A stretch of DNA of 64,000 bases, from assembly GCA_037389465.1 (NCBI GenBank), contig JAZARR010000214.1, positions 1,426,001-1,490,000 on the forward strand, given 5' to 3'. Positions 49,432 through 62,473 of this stretch are shown piece after piece. A model generated the notes under the pieces. That model saw only the letters and a list, made by a program, of their open reading frames with translations, was not told the origin of the DNA and did no database searches. Made by a program: the position numbers and the translations under genes. Each line of letters begins with the position of its first letter. Positions within the stretch are counted from its first letter, which is position 1. The DNA comes from Baylisascaris procyonis. Lineage: Eukaryota > Nematoda > Chromadorea > Rhabditida > Ascarididae.

Positions 49432-52400
49432 ATATATGCATATATGCATTGTACTCCAACTACAAATTGCCGCCAACTATCCTGGTTGTTCTCCAAAGTT
49501 AGAAAACTTGACTTGGGAAGTTGCTTTCTTTTGGAAAATGCATGTGGCAGCAATTTTTTTTCTTGGAAAGAGGACCAGCTTTCATGACAAAAAGAAAAGT
49601 AGGAAGCTCTAAATGAATAAGAGGTCAACAAATTGGTAAGGAAATAAGATCTGGTTGCAATTCAAAGAATACGATAAACAATTCAACAGATGTTACTGCA
49701 TAAGCTCACCTGCCCGTAATGAGCGCACATTGCTTCCAGTTGCGACTCGATCCATGAACCAAGACTTTCAATTGTACCCAGATCGGTATCATCAAGTGTT
49801 CCGGCGGCTGGTTTGAAATCAGCCAGATCGGTCTCGTTACCTCGTCGAAGACCATATTGAACAGCGGCAAAGAAAACGATTGCGAAGCATAGCCCACCGA
49901 ACGAAACTAACGACAGTATCAACATGCAGTCTATTGATGCAATACGGCATTTACCCTGCAAGCAATTAGCCAAATGTTTAATCTTGTCTCATTCTTGATG
50001 TTTAGCATGTGCACGTCATTTTTACACTTGCTCTGTGGGTACTCAGTGGAAAGAGAACATGAACGATTTTAAGAAATTAAAGGAATAGGAAAGTGATCAA
50101 TAGATGAAGAGTAATTTCCATGAGAAAGCAGAATAATGTCGAAAAACTAAAATGACCAGAATTAGGCGAAAAATTATCTGAGAAATGCGTACGACTTAAA
50201 GATCATAAGGCGTGTTACGAATTTATATTTCCTCTTTACTCATGTCCTTCTAAACCTTTGCAACAACCGATAATAGAAGAACTTCACACTGCTATCATTT
50301 CGAAGAAAATCGTCTCTAGTAAAAATCTCATCCCCTTGCCTTTCCCTCCTCCCTCCTCCTTTTCATTAAATCCCTCTTTGAAAGGATTAGACGGGGATTT
50401 TTAGATGACAATTGAGAAATTAATGCTCGACTGTTTGCACTAGAATGATAAATAATATTGGGAATCAATATCTGACTAATTGAAGTGCATAAACGAAGTA
50501 ATATTCATAAAATATTCGAATTGAATGTTGAAAATTATTCATTGCCGATTTGTGACAAATTAAAAACAAATGTTGTGAAATTTAGTCAATCATGAATAGA
50601 AGGAAACGATGACACAGAATATTGCAATGAAAAGGAAAATTTCCAATTTAATGCGTCATGTGAAAGAAAGTTTTGATTCATCAAGGTTGCGCCGAATAAA
50701 TATTGTGAAGCTGAATAAAAGTTTGCCGGAAAAAACTGATTTCCACGCAGAGATTAGAAAAATGGAATACTATCGGCTATATTTTGCATATGAAAGATTT
50801 CTTAAGCGGAAAACAAAAAGGGTGGATTATGAAGAGAATTCACTTAAAGAATATCAACTATTCAAGCAATTGATTTCGATTAATTTTTCTACTCAAGTGG
50901 AGAGAAAACAGTAAGTGATATTATTCATAGAGTAGATGAATGAGATTACTGAAAATTGCAGGCAAAAAAAAAACAAAAACAATAAGAATCGCTATTTTGT
51001 AGAGGAATTTTGAGAATTAATGTAATCTGATTATCCATTTTTGCGTGATAAAATTCAGGTTCGACAGCTATACGAAGCATTCTACGGAAAAGTTTATTGA
51101 TGCGAAAAACCACGAAAGTTTTTCGTTGATCTCCTAAGAAACTGACCTGAGTGATAATAGGGAATGGAGCTTCAGGTCTGCATGTGGCAGCACAATCTTG
51201 ACACGAGCATGCTGAAGATCCAGGATAGGGTGCCTGAGAGCATGGCACAATCTGCGTAGATGGTGGACTAATCGGTGCACCTGAGCTTGACCTATTCTGG
51301 CCAACAATAAAGTCAATCGTGAATGGTACACCGATATTCTCGTTGTATGTGCCCATAAAACTGAACCATTGTGAAATACTGCATTCCGCAACGCTTACAC
51401 CACACATCAAGCTCAACGCATAATCTGCACCAACTGCCCTCACCTGAAAACAATATTTTCGTGATCCTTTCTGATAACTTGTATTGATAACTTATCAATG
51501 ATGTAAGCACGGAACCTGTTTCAATTTATCTGCTTTAAGCTTAATTTGTTCATTGCTTTAAAGACGGATAGGAGCTGTTGAAAACAATGGATTTCAAAAG
51601 AAATTTGTGAGAAATAATAAACATCTCATTTTATCTTTATAAACTTGAAAATATAAACATATAAATGAATATATTAGAAAGCTCATGCTGGCAATTTCTA
51701 TCAGAGTGAGAGATACAACTTTTACCTTTGATTGATTTGATATTCAGTGCAGAAAAAATACTAATTGAAAATGTTACATACTCATTAAAGACATTCAACG
51801 ATAAATTCACAAAGAGAATTGTTGATATATGAATTGAATAAAATTTTATTGTTCAAATTGAATGAAATAAAGATGATTTTAGATTTTTAAGTTCTATTTT
51901 GAAATAGCTATTCCCCCAAGAACAGTACGGCATATTTACATCTCATACATTTTGAAGGTTCAATTTTATCGTCTTAAATACACAAAATGCGTGTCATACA
52001 CCACTGTGCACTCTTCAGTGCATCGAAAAACATTGGCTATACTCTGCATAAAAACTTTTTCAACAAAAAAGAACGAAGAATTTTCCCTTCGTTAGCGAAT
52101 CGATCTCTAAAGAGTGTGAAGGAAACAAAAAAAAAAAACGAATCTAGATGTGTGCAACAATCATACATTATTTACAACCGCTCAAGTGCAGAAAAAAAAG
52201 AATCCGTCTATGAAGTGATTGAAATCACATAAACTATTAATCGATAACCTCAGCGTTTTTATTTGATATAATGAAATAAATAAATATAATATTTGATAAT
52301 TTACTCAGTTTTCTGGAAATATAAAGAAATCGAATATGGAAACAAAAATTATTTACCCCTTTACATGAGTCTAAAAGACCATTCGCATAATCATCACGGA

Positions 52401-55400
52401 TATAATATTCAACTTCCGTTACATATTGCGTCGCGTTTTCACTGAAATATTAGAAAAAATTTAAAATAACACAAGAAACAGAAGAAAAAAGAAAGAGATA
52501 AAACGTGAGAATGAGATGAAAGATATTCGAGCATTCAACAGCTTAATCACATAGAATCTCAAAGCAGCTGTTGTTTACTGACAACCGTCGCCAAATTCGA
52601 ACGTTTCGATTGTGACAGTCCCTATCGAATATAAATTCAACTATGGAATTATCAATGATTTAAGTGTGTACATCGAAGCTTTGATATAGTGGCATTGTGA
52701 AGGTTTTAGTGACAACCGATTAGCGCATGAACTGATGGTTGGCGGCATCGCATTTTTTGCTGAAATCGAGAAGAAATTTTTGAAAATTGAAAATTTTCCC
52801 GAAAAACTTTTCAAGATGGATCAATTAGGTTTCTTTTTAGAAATTATCTTTGAAATCGTCTATTGTTTCTCTTCAAAATGCGATGAACTTTACAAATCGT
52901 TTAGGAATTTAGGAAGTAAGGAACCTTTAAAAGCAGCAACTCTTCAAATGCTTATATCTATTGACATCATTTTTTTGCACAGTTTGAACTTTTCCCAAAA
53001 TTTTGTCCAAGTCCATTAGGTCTCACATTTTTCAAATCGACTGAAAACTTTCTCGAAAAAGAACGAACTTATACCAAAGTTTTTACGAAGAAACACCTGA
53101 TGATGCCATTATAGGATTTTGTGTAGCAATCTTAAAATGGAGATCAGATATAAGAATAAAACTTCTTGGGAAGACATTTGGACTAAACTTTTTTCTAAGC
53201 ATGTCAAAAGGACGTTAGATGCAAATAAAATACGGCAAAGAAAACGCTAATTATGAGAAAGTTTCAAATTTTCAATGAAACAACTCCCTCTAGCTGAGGT
53301 ATGGACACCATATGATCCTACTTGGAGAGCAATCTGCTCGACATCACTAATGTGCTCAAATATAAGTTAAAAAACGAGTGCTGTTCATGGCATAGCGCTG
53401 CTAAAAGTTGTTTCAGCTTCAGCTTTCGTATACTCGATCACCACCCATAATAAAATAAAATTGGTAATGATAAACGAAATACAAATACATACTGAACCTG
53501 CAAAACCTTCAAGTGACTAATACTGTGGGTAATACATTCTACAAGAGTTTATATCTTCTTCGAGAACCAAAATTTATGCAAATGACTCCAACATGAGCTG
53601 AGTTATAAGCATCTCTATATTCGGCAACTGCATCAGTCAATACTGTCCCCAAAGATACGAAAGCGCATCGGAGTTGATACTAGATGGAATGGTCGAGTTT
53701 CGTTGCACTTATGGGGCATCTGGATTTATGATGGGGTAGGGTAGATAAAGCATAACGCATTAAAGAGAAATGAACTTACATCAGAAACTGATCATCAGAT
53801 ACAGCGGTTATCCTCAAAAAGTCACTCTGCCTCGGTGAGCATGTGAAGTCGCACCAAAGTTGTATAAAGTTCGTGAAGCAACTAGGACAACGTGACAGAA
53901 GTTGTCGAGGCAACGTCATTTGGGCTGCCAGATGCTCGAGCTGTGCACCGTCACAGCAAAACTTTTTATTACCATCTGAAGTTAAGTGATGATGCAGATA
54001 CAACGGCTGATAATGGCATCCTGGTTACATTCTCTTCTCCTAAACCCCAACAAATTTTTGCCGTAAAGATTCTTGATGAGAACTATATAATGAAATTCAT
54101 AAATTTTAAGGATCACCTTGCAGACTGATAAGGCGAAAGAGGAATATGACCTAATACTTTAAGTTCACTGTGCTTGAATTACTGTTAAGTTACTTCCGTT
54201 TACTTGAAAATTCAAAGTGAAGTGGGCACTTGAAATTTTCCTTTGGCGCCTCTACATAACCCGAACGAAGCATTGCAAGTAAACTACAAGATACGACCAA
54301 TAAATCGTTTCAAAGCAAACCACTGAGGAATGAAACGACGATTACTTCTTTCATCACAGTGAAAAATTCGTTGTGTGAGAAAAACAGAACATTGAGATTA
54401 ATTGAAGATTAATACGCATTCTGAGAAATTTTACAGATTAAAGGAAATTTCACTGTCGCATTTATTCACGAATTTATGAAATGTATAAAATCGGAATAAA
54501 ATGATGTAAATTATTTCTCAAAGAATCTTAAAATGAACACAGTGACCTTTTAATCTATACGTTTGAGCAGAAAGGAGAATTAAGCCGATTATCACTTCAC
54601 CCTCGTCCTTTACTCCACCCTTCCCTCCCCATGCCCACCACATAAGTCATTCTCAAGCGAAATCCACGAGACCATACTTCTATATTATTCATTATCAGCC
54701 CATCTACACGGGTGTTTCATTTGTTTTTGAAACTGCGAATTTCTTGGCTCAATTTGCCAATGCTTTCAATAATAAAAACAATCGATTTGGAAGGGTTGAC
54801 TTATAAGAAGTATGTGAAAGTGCTTGATATAATTTCTGATAAATAAATTACGCTTATGTTTCATATTAATCTAGAATTTTATATTAGCAAACGTATGGAA
54901 CTATCGCTGCACTTTCCAGTTTTGATTAAGAAAACATCATTGGGCATTAATATAAATAATTACTTCACTGCTAATTGCGAAGTAAGAAAAAGAACATTGA
55001 AAAGTATAACATAAATTGAAGACGATTGTCTCAAATGATATCATTGATGATTTACAATTCCAACAAGAGCACTAGCGATACGAGTAAATGTTAACAACGG
55101 AAATGCGGTGAATTTAAAAATTGGAACACTTTTGGTTTTTTTATCAATTTTGCTAAGTACAATGTTGAAATTTTATCATCCATCTAGTTAATCGATACAA
55201 ATTAATGGACTAATAAATTCTACAAATGAAAAGAAAGAAAGAGTTACCAAATTATCCTGCCCTCAAAACTATGATAGAAAGGCTTCCATCTTCTCATATT
55301 AGAATTAGATATGGAAATCAAACTTTCCTTTTGCAAACTTCTATCAAAAGTACAATTTTATACGCTTTTATCTCATAAAACTTGTTGATCGTTGATTTAT

Positions 55401-58400
55401 AGGCAATATATCCGTTCTGCTTCCTTTATTAACCCTCTCCTGCTTAAATGGCCTCATTCTTTAATGGAACGATATCCTGAACGTTTCTAGCAAATGTTGA
55501 AATGTTTCATAACGTATCATAAACAATTTTGATAGATTTGGTCGTTTTTTGTGATGAATATCATTCCATTCAACAATGAATTCAAAGTGGATTGACGAAT
55601 CATCGTTGATGTGGTTGGGAACGCAAACATTTTATGGCTTTTAGTTGATGCACTCAATGCCATCTGCCACGATAGTTGAATTGCCTCTGAACCGATTCAC
55701 CAACACATCTTTATCGATTAATTTCTGTATTTCTATGGGTCGAATGTTGCAATAATTGAATAGAAGTAATTAACTCAATTATCTCGCCTATAATTGACTA
55801 AATGTGAGAGCGGTAAATTCAACAATTCAATCAAACAATAAAGTAGATATAAATTCAACAAGCCGAAATGAATTTAATAATCGAAGTAATCACTAAGAAA
55901 AGCATATTTACTCCATTAAAACTGAAAAACAGCGTATAAGGAAACTAATAAGATGTGCACAATAATAATTTAAACTTTCAAGCCAACAAACTGCAGAAAT
56001 AATCTTTAATGAAAATGGCAACATCCGATCGGTCACATAGAAGTGACCTTTTGCTTTGAAATTTATAAAAGCGTTCAATTAGCGTTAATTTTTGGGTAAT
56101 CTATCCCTATGCGGTCGCGTTTGATGCGAGTTTCCGGTTAAACGAGTCAGAATTGTTTTGATTCCCAACGCATTTTAAATAGAAGAATTTCAATCTCGTA
56201 TATTCACCGTTGGCTCATTGAAGTTTAACTTTCCCACAGTACTGTAATATAATGAAACTTTTATATGTTCTTTCAATTGACTTGAGATGAAAAAAATGCA
56301 AAGAACAATATATTCAGTTAGTTTCTTTCATCAACGCAAATCCAAAAATGAAATGTTTCTTTAGCGTATTAAAATTTGAGATTTCATGAAATATTTCAAT
56401 GCTTACGAAAGCTGTGATGGATGAATATTGAAAAATAGAGTGAATTTATTTTCTTTTTTTTTTAGAAGAAAACTTGTTTTATGAGCATTCGGTCATTCCA
56501 GTTTGTAAATGCCAATATGCCATTAAAAATCTCATAATTCGTTCGAATCGATCGGAATGTTTTTTGGCAATTAAAGAGTGACCAAAATTTGTGAGTAAAA
56601 TTCATAGCAAATAATCTGATTACCATAAGACAGCGGATTTCCTGTTGCGGGTCTACGTATACAGTTGGCCACAAAACAGAAAAACTACTAAATTGTCGAG
56701 CACTGATTCATCGTTTCGTTTTTTTTTTTAAATTTTTGCAATCAGTAGGTGCGGTCAACGGAAATGCAAAGTAAATATTTCATGTCACTTCTTAGACGAA
56801 ATGTTTGCATGAAGGAATGCATTAACGACTGCATGATGCTCTCTAAGAAGTGAAATGACAAACGTCAACTTGCAAAAGGTGAATGATTCGAATGTAATAA
56901 ACGGTGCTCACTTTAATATGCACCAATATAATTACAAGAATTATAAGCATAAATGCATGTGATATTATGCACTCTTATATGCAATATTTGAGTAGAAGCA
57001 ACGTGTTTAGCACAAGGAATTCACTCAAAATGAACCCTAATGGAGTAGAGGTAGCAGGAGTTTTCAGGGTAGATTTTATAGCACCTCTAAAGTATCACAC
57101 TAAGATCCTTCAGAATTGAGATGCTCTTTGAGGATAGCTTACCTGAAGATATCTAGTAGTTAATCAACCTCAATTTCATGTCATTAAATTTCGATATGAA
57201 CAATTTATATTACCACTTCCTTAAATAAGGAAAGTTGTAAACCTCATAAGATTTTGTTGCATTCGCACGAATATCCCATTTCACAAGGCATATTACATTA
57301 CAAAGGCGGCATATTGTTTATTTGAAGTTTCACAGCATTTACACCATAAACAATGAATTAAACAGCCCGCTCAATAAACAATCCAGCACAGGTGTGTAAA
57401 GGTTGTAACAAAGCAAACAACTGTGCCACATGTGATTAGCAGCTTATCTTATTCATATGTTTACAATGAGGCATTTATCGAAATGCCACATGAGCATAAA
57501 AATTAACTACTCTGAGAATGCATGTCACTAAGGTAGAAATGATTTGCGTTTTTTGCAATTATTTTTAATAAATCGATCGAGAAGGATTCTAGAAAAGCTT
57601 GCATGATCAACGCAGCACAAATAAAATATGCAAGAAAAATGCCTCTATATTTTAATTGATCTGACCATAGGTGCAAACTTTCTATAAAACAAAAGACGAC
57701 CAGTGTAAAATGCACGCAAATTTTCTGCAACCTTTAAAATTCTTGTTTTAAAGTTGCACAACTTGTTTCAAAGTTAATACACTAGAGTGATATATAGCGT
57801 ACGAGGTCAACAAGTGATGCACAACACGGGCACCAAATTTTGCAAGCCTGCTCATGTATGTGCCAAGTTGAAAGTTTCGCATAAGCCGACAGGTAAACCA
57901 CCTACTTACGCACACAAATACTATGCTGCTTTGCAAATCAAATTTATACAAGAGCACTGAAAGACATGTAAATGTTGCTTTCCTTCTTTCCCTTCCTCGC
58001 CCCCTTCCCCCACCTGTTCCTCGCGAAGAAAACTTGAGCTAAAATTTTACTGTTTTGCAACTCAAAGAGTATTAAAGTAAATAAATTGCAAGTTTTACGC
58101 AACCTTTAAGTGTCAGCAATCTGTAGAAATAATCAATGTGAACAGAACTGGGGATAATAGATCGTCGTCTAGTGCAAAGCCACCGGCACTTACGATTGTA
58201 GTTCTTATGCCTTATTGCACAACATATGAGCTAAATCTGCCAAACAGACAGACGTATACAGACATACACAGACATGAGGCCACTATACGGCATATTTGGC
58301 AAAGGTTCGCAAAAAATGCACGCAAAGAATAACGCAACAAAAAGTATAATCAGAGAAGTGTGATGTTAATCCACAAAAAATTTGCTTCTAATTAAGTGGT

Positions 58401-59276
58401 TGAGAAGAACTAATATTGCGAGAAATCTTTATAAGTTTCTTTACAAAAAGTGCAGCGATCCCTAATTACTTTTGCTTGTGTTTGTCTGTCGGTCCGACAT
58501 TTTCAAGCTGGGAAACAAAAAAAAAATTGTTGCACTGAACTTTAATGCATATACTCTTTATCTTATGGTAGAGGAAATATGACATGCACTTTGTACAAGC
58601 AACAGCAAACCAGCAAAAATCAATCCTTTGTTTGAGTGTTCTCGCTCAGCCACTTAGGAAACCCATTAGAAGGCAATATTCTGAAGCTCTCGGATATCGA
58701 TGCAACGGAATGCTTTAGAAAGCTGTAGAAAAACATGCAACGCCCACTCCATGGTATGTTTTCCTGCTTTCCTTGACAGAATTAGTTCATATGAGAAAAA
58801 ACCCACAAAAATATTTCAAAAGTAAATGACTTATATCGAAACCTTTCATTCATAAAAAATTAACTTTTGCGACAATAAACGCACAAGTTTGTTGATTGCA
58901 AGAATCATTTATTTGCTTATCAAGTTCTCACCGTCCACCATTTCTGGTTTAGAATTATTTCCTCCTCCAGTGTGGAAAAACTTACGCGTAATTACTGGCA
59001 TATCAGCGGCCAGTGCTAACTGTACCAGATAGAGAATTAAGAGGAAAGAGCGCACTGACCTTGGTAGAGATGTGGGCACAGCTGGCGCAGCAAATCGCCA
59101 TCATGAGGATCATCAAACGATTTTGGTGGCCCATTATAGGGGCAATTCTGATGCATACGACCTCGCTGGCCACAAACACCACGCATTGCACATCGTCGTC
59201 GATCAGCCACACCATAACGAGCAGCAGTCGTTGTCAGAAACAATAAGAGGAGGACGACACTCGAACGAATCGTCAT
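27557..59276 (-). CDS. NPC1: Niemann-Pick C1 sterol transporter homologue (NCR type), complete, 25 exons
   Basis: Lysosomal/endosomal membrane protein that takes cholesterol from NPC2 in the lumen and exports it; nematode NCR proteins supply sterol for dauer-hormone synthesis. The 25 exons (listed in the five block entries) sum to 3906 nt, 1301 aa plus TAG, and every phase closes. Human NPC1 is 1278 aa. In order: signal peptide ([12 protein letters not shown]), cysteine-rich N-terminal sterol-binding domain, first membrane helix, middle luminal domain, sterol-sensing domain, second cysteine-rich luminal domain, C-terminal helices. The start is fixed by an in-frame TAG directly upstream of the ATG. 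Introns reach 5.1 kb (introns 1 and 6). The C-terminal tail is cysteine-rich and lacks the LLNF lysosomal signal of human NPC1. I cannot tell whether it is the NCR-1 or NCR-2 orthologue. Confidence 0.96.
27971..27982. repeat. G12 homopolymer in the last NPC1 intron
   Basis: Twelve consecutive G on the plus strand. Comparable C-runs stand at 28193-28203 and 34745-34757 in other NPC1 introns, and at 21029-21040 in an NKAP intron. Confidence 0.8.
29066..29086. repeat. Poly(A) run in an NPC1 intron
   Basis: About 21 consecutive A on the plus strand between NPC1 exons 22 and 23. Confidence 0.8.
31222..34691 (-). CDS. NPC1: NPC1 exons 17-21: C-terminal luminal domain
   Basis: Exons 34691-34602, 33860-33670, 33130-33012, 32291-32168, 31428-31222 (residues 844-1086). 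Motifs: [94 protein letters not shown]. The disulphide cysteines of this luminal loop are kept. Confidence 0.94.
36164..39704 (-). CDS. NPC1: NPC1 exons 10-16: sterol-sensing domain
   Basis: Exons 39704-39507, 38702-38630, 38258-38160, 37692-37480, 37239-37096, 36816-36718, 36295-36164 (residues 524-843). Motifs: [21 protein letters not shown], a helix ending [40 protein letters not shown] (with the proline whose human counterpart is needed for sterol sensing), [40 protein letters not shown]. It agrees with human residues of about 600-830. The CCCKKF segment of exon 16 lies in the cytosolic loop. Confidence 0.94.
40763..49955 (-). CDS. NPC1: NPC1 exons 5-9: first membrane helix and middle luminal domain
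   Basis: Exons 49955-49710, 47925-47759, 42693-42564, 41982-41839, 40851-40763 (residues 266-523). Exon 5 encodes a long hydrophobic helix ([20 protein letters not shown]). Exon 6 has a second helix and the family motifs [11 protein letters not shown] and FDSKFG. Exon 7 continues with [10 protein letters not shown]; exon 8 has [12 protein letters not shown]. The exon 6/7 and 7/8 junctions are fixed by gap-free agreement with vertebrate NPC1 and both use GTTCGT donors. In human NPC1 the middle luminal domain docks NPC2. Confidence 0.93.
46057..46111. repeat. (TA)n microsatellite in NPC1 intron 6
   Basis: About 27 TA units inside the 5.1-kb intron 42694-47758. The apparent YIYIYI open frame across it is an artefact of the repeat. 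Confidence 0.95.
49000..49037. repeat. Short direct repeat in NPC1 intron 5
   Basis: ATCTAGATATCTGC occurs at 49000-49013 and 49024-49037, 24 bases apart. The unit contains the palindrome TCTAGA. Confidence 0.6.
49381..49429. repeat. Compound (TC)n-(TA)n microsatellite in NPC1 intron 5
   Basis: TC repeats at 49381-49393 are followed directly by TA repeats at 49395-49429, between exons 5 and 6. Open frames across it on both strands are repeat artefacts. Confidence 0.9.
51147..59276 (-). CDS. NPC1: NPC1 exons 1-4: signal peptide and N-terminal sterol-binding domain
   Basis: Exons 59276-59060, 53975-53780, 52441-52357, 51443-51147 (residues 1-265). They carry the N-terminal domain cysteines: [91 protein letters not shown] and [10 protein letters not shown]. 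The last is the linker before the first membrane helix. In the family this domain binds cholesterol hydroxyl-first. Intron 1 (53976-59059) holds the hairpin at 56778-56861. Confidence 0.94.
56778..56861. ncRNA. Imperfect hairpin in NPC1 intron 1
   Basis: Arms CACTTCTTAGA (56786-56796) and TCTAAGAAGTG (56842-56852) are perfect complements. With one mismatch the stem extends outward to about 17-20 bp, and the loop side holds further GCATG/CATGC complementarity. Overall size of about 84 nt suits a miRNA precursor or a small inverted-repeat element remnant. No seed was matched to a known miRNA; folding was done by eye. Confidence 0.25.
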
Positions 59277-62200
59277 CTAGTACCACCCGGAAGTTAGAAA
59301 CAACCAAACCAAAGCACGTAGTAACTCACAATGAAACAGATAGCTGACACAAAATGGCCACGTAGTCAGTGAAGAAGGCGTCAATGAGACAGAAAGTAAT
59401 CGTAGAAAGGCGTCAAGTGGAACAGAATAAACTATGAACTGAAGTGACAGCAATGAGGCCGCAGTGAGATTGCCGTGTGCCGTCGATACAATGGCGCATA
59501 GCGTGTGTGGTGCGGCAGCAATATCCGCACCCCAAAGAGCACAACACTGCACACAGCCAACACCAAGCCTTCTTCCGGTGGGCGTCCCGTTCACGACACA
59601 CAATCAGCCGATTGTGAATGTGTGGCAATGATAGCCACCAGAAAGATTCTCGCTCTCCTTGAAGCGAGTCGGTCGCCTTAAACACGCAAACAGTGCGTCA
59701 TAGATTTAAGTAAATATAGGCTGCTTGCTATAATGCAATCATTGTGAGGCTTAAACGGCTCATCGTCTGCTTCTTTTCTTGCTCACAAACTTGCTAACGT
59801 TTACACCACAAACAAACCAAGGTACTCTTTGAAAGTGGTCAGAAAAAGTGTTGCCTCGAGCACAAAATATAAAATGATGCGAAGTGAGGAAACTGATCAG
59901 GTTGCAAAAGATTATAGATGGAATATACGAAAAAGAATATTTACGCAAAATAAGCGGGATAAAAACAAAAATGCAGATTTATAGCTGTTGCTGTACTGCA
60001 CGTTTGCAATGAATAAACGTAGAGGAGAGCACGAAAACGCTACGACACAAGCCCCACGCTGTGACACAGCAACGTCGACGGCAATCGTCAGTGTGAATTG
60101 CGCACGTGCCGATGCGCCTAGTCAATGCACGGGAGAACGGCGATGGTGCAACGATGGCCAGCCAGAGCAGCTGTAGGCGGTTAGACTAGTCGGCTAGCCG
60201 TTCGTAGAGAGGCTTTCTAAGTTGCCGCAAGCTTGAGATATGCTTATCGAAGGCTCATTGAGCGGCGAGCATTGGCCACTGATGGCGTCTATCTGCAGCA
60301 TGCTTGTTCTTCACTCGTCACACGAATTCCGAGTTCGTTGAGCATTTCGATCGATGCGTATTCGTGACAAAAGATGCAATGCACAGACATACATACAAAG
60401 AGAGAGATTCACTGATTTGCTCAGCATATTTGCCAATTGAAGACCAGCAAACCTCCAAATTAAATATATGCATAAACATATCATATTCAAAAATTTCCTG
60501 CCAGTAAAAATTTTTTCTTGCATATTCCTCATAGGCGATTCTGTTCATTCATATTAATTTTGATGGCGTTTTATATGTCACGCCTTCGACATAACGGCGA
60601 TCAAAGAATCCACGTCGAGAAATTGTAATTGAAAAATTATACTGCTTTTCTCCTGAGAAAGGACCAGTAATCGAAAGTTTGAAATGATTGAGAGTTAAAT
60701 AGCTTTTCTAAGCGTTGAGTAATTATTAGACGAAAATTGCTTTAATGCACATAGTACCAATCGGGCTAAAAAGTACAGGATCAAACAATTTACCATCTAT
60801 GGAGCATAGGCTTTTCTCTGTTTTCGTCATCTAAAAACTGTGTCGTCCTATAGGCGACAAACTTATTGAAAGGTTACTACTATAGGCTATCCTGAGGCTG
60901 ATCACACCAATTGCATGTTCTTTTGCAGGATAATGTGTTTATTTTGTGTGTAAGCAAACTGTCTCTATCGGTGAGGATGGAAGAAAAAGTTCGAACAGCC
61001 GCAAATTTCATTTTGTTTTATGTCTCATTTATTCGTCAACTTGCACGCAGATGAATTTTTTTTTTTTCTGTTTTCAGCGTCCGTTCACATTGTTACATAA
61101 ATGAAAATCTGAAAGCTTTTTGAGCGTCGTATTGAGTCGTCTTGCATTTGGTTTCCATGGCAAGAGTATGCGTTCTTAATTGCACAGGTACATTAGCGGT
61201 ATGTTACGGAAATGTATATTACCTGTGCATTTGAATCGATCACTTCAATATTGGCCTAGCTTACTACCTGGATGAGGTTTTTTAAGGGATCGTGGCTTTG
61301 TAATCTAAAAATGATAGTCCATGATTATGGCTAACGCATGCTCGGAACCGCTATTTTCACCTTATGTTTATATGCTTGACCGATGACTAGAATTTTGCTG
61401 CACAGCACATTAGACATGCGGGAAAATATGAGAAAGTTGATGTGTTTTACCCATCAATCTCGGTTGTGACAAGAAATACAACACTTGCTTTCAATGAAAT
61501 TTTACTTTGAGTACTTAAGCAGTCCTTTCACTCGTCTTTCCCGAAACGAATTTTTCTTCCCCAGAATTTTCTAACTATCCAACATTTATGTTATTATGCA
61601 CTTGACCTGTTAGTGGCCTAATAAGTTCAACTAATGAAACAATTTTATTTCTTCCAAAAAAGAGAACATTTCCCCATTTTTGTTTGAAAAATGGTATTTA
61701 AATAAGTATATAGTGAGGCTGCGATGGCTGGTAGCTAAATTATAATATAAACCAATCGAAATAAGTCAGCCTATATTTAAACTGTCGGTAGTACCAGATA
61801 ACTTATTTAAATGTGGACAATTTTTGAAAGAATATAACAGTAATTTATTCATAATGAATAGTGCAACATCAAAATGAGCATCGAGAAAGAAAATAAAAGA
61901 ATATTTTTGAGCAATTCCTCTGTTCGGTTAATATAAAATAAATTTTCGTGGCAGTATATGATGCATACAAGCAACGACATAATCACCGCCAATTATCAAC
62001 AATATCCCTACATTATTCATATGTGTTATTTTATTTGCTGATTCAAAGTGAAACACAAATTTCGCAAGAAAACATCTGCTTTCCGATATGAATTGTACAT
62101 GGTGATTCCTTTCCGCCTATTGACTCTTATATGATGGGCGCTACAGGTAGAAGAGTGCATAACTTGAGCATCGCTCTTGATCCTTTTACCCTCCTTTCCT

Positions 62201-62473
62201 ACTCCCTTAATCGTATAAATTCGGTGCAAATATTTTACTAGTGCGTTTTTTAAAGGTAATGTTATGCTAAATGGGAGAGTGAGAGGGAGCTGGGAGAGAA
62301 GGAGGAGAGGATAGAGTGGTGGAAGAGGAGAAAAAGGAGAAGGAGCCATTTTTGAAGGAGACTGCGAATTTAGGTACTTCAATCGCCCTAAAATTGACAA
62401 AGTGAACTAACAGACTATATTATACAATGGAAGTGAAATGTATTGAATCACGTTACATCTGTGAATTACAGAC
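59277..62473. other. 5' flank of NPC1 and unassigned DNA
   Basis: 59440-60250 is clearly GC-richer than the surroundings, with many CG dinucleotides, next to the NPC1 start; promoter or 5' UTR sequence is likely. No TATA box or trans-splice acceptor stands out, although a TACTAG abuts the ATG. 60300-62470 is AT-rich and ends with a purine-rich stretch (62270-62345) in the 3' flank of the next gene. Short frames on both strands look like chance. Confidence 0.5.

Noticed and set aside
49233..49631. Long frames on both strands with YIYIYI runs
   Set aside because: Created by the (TA)n microsatellite at 49395-49429.
50609..50914. 101-codon plus-strand frame in NPC1 intron 4
   Set aside because: Lys/Arg/Asn-rich as expected from AT-rich DNA, no domain, no splice context; treated as chance.
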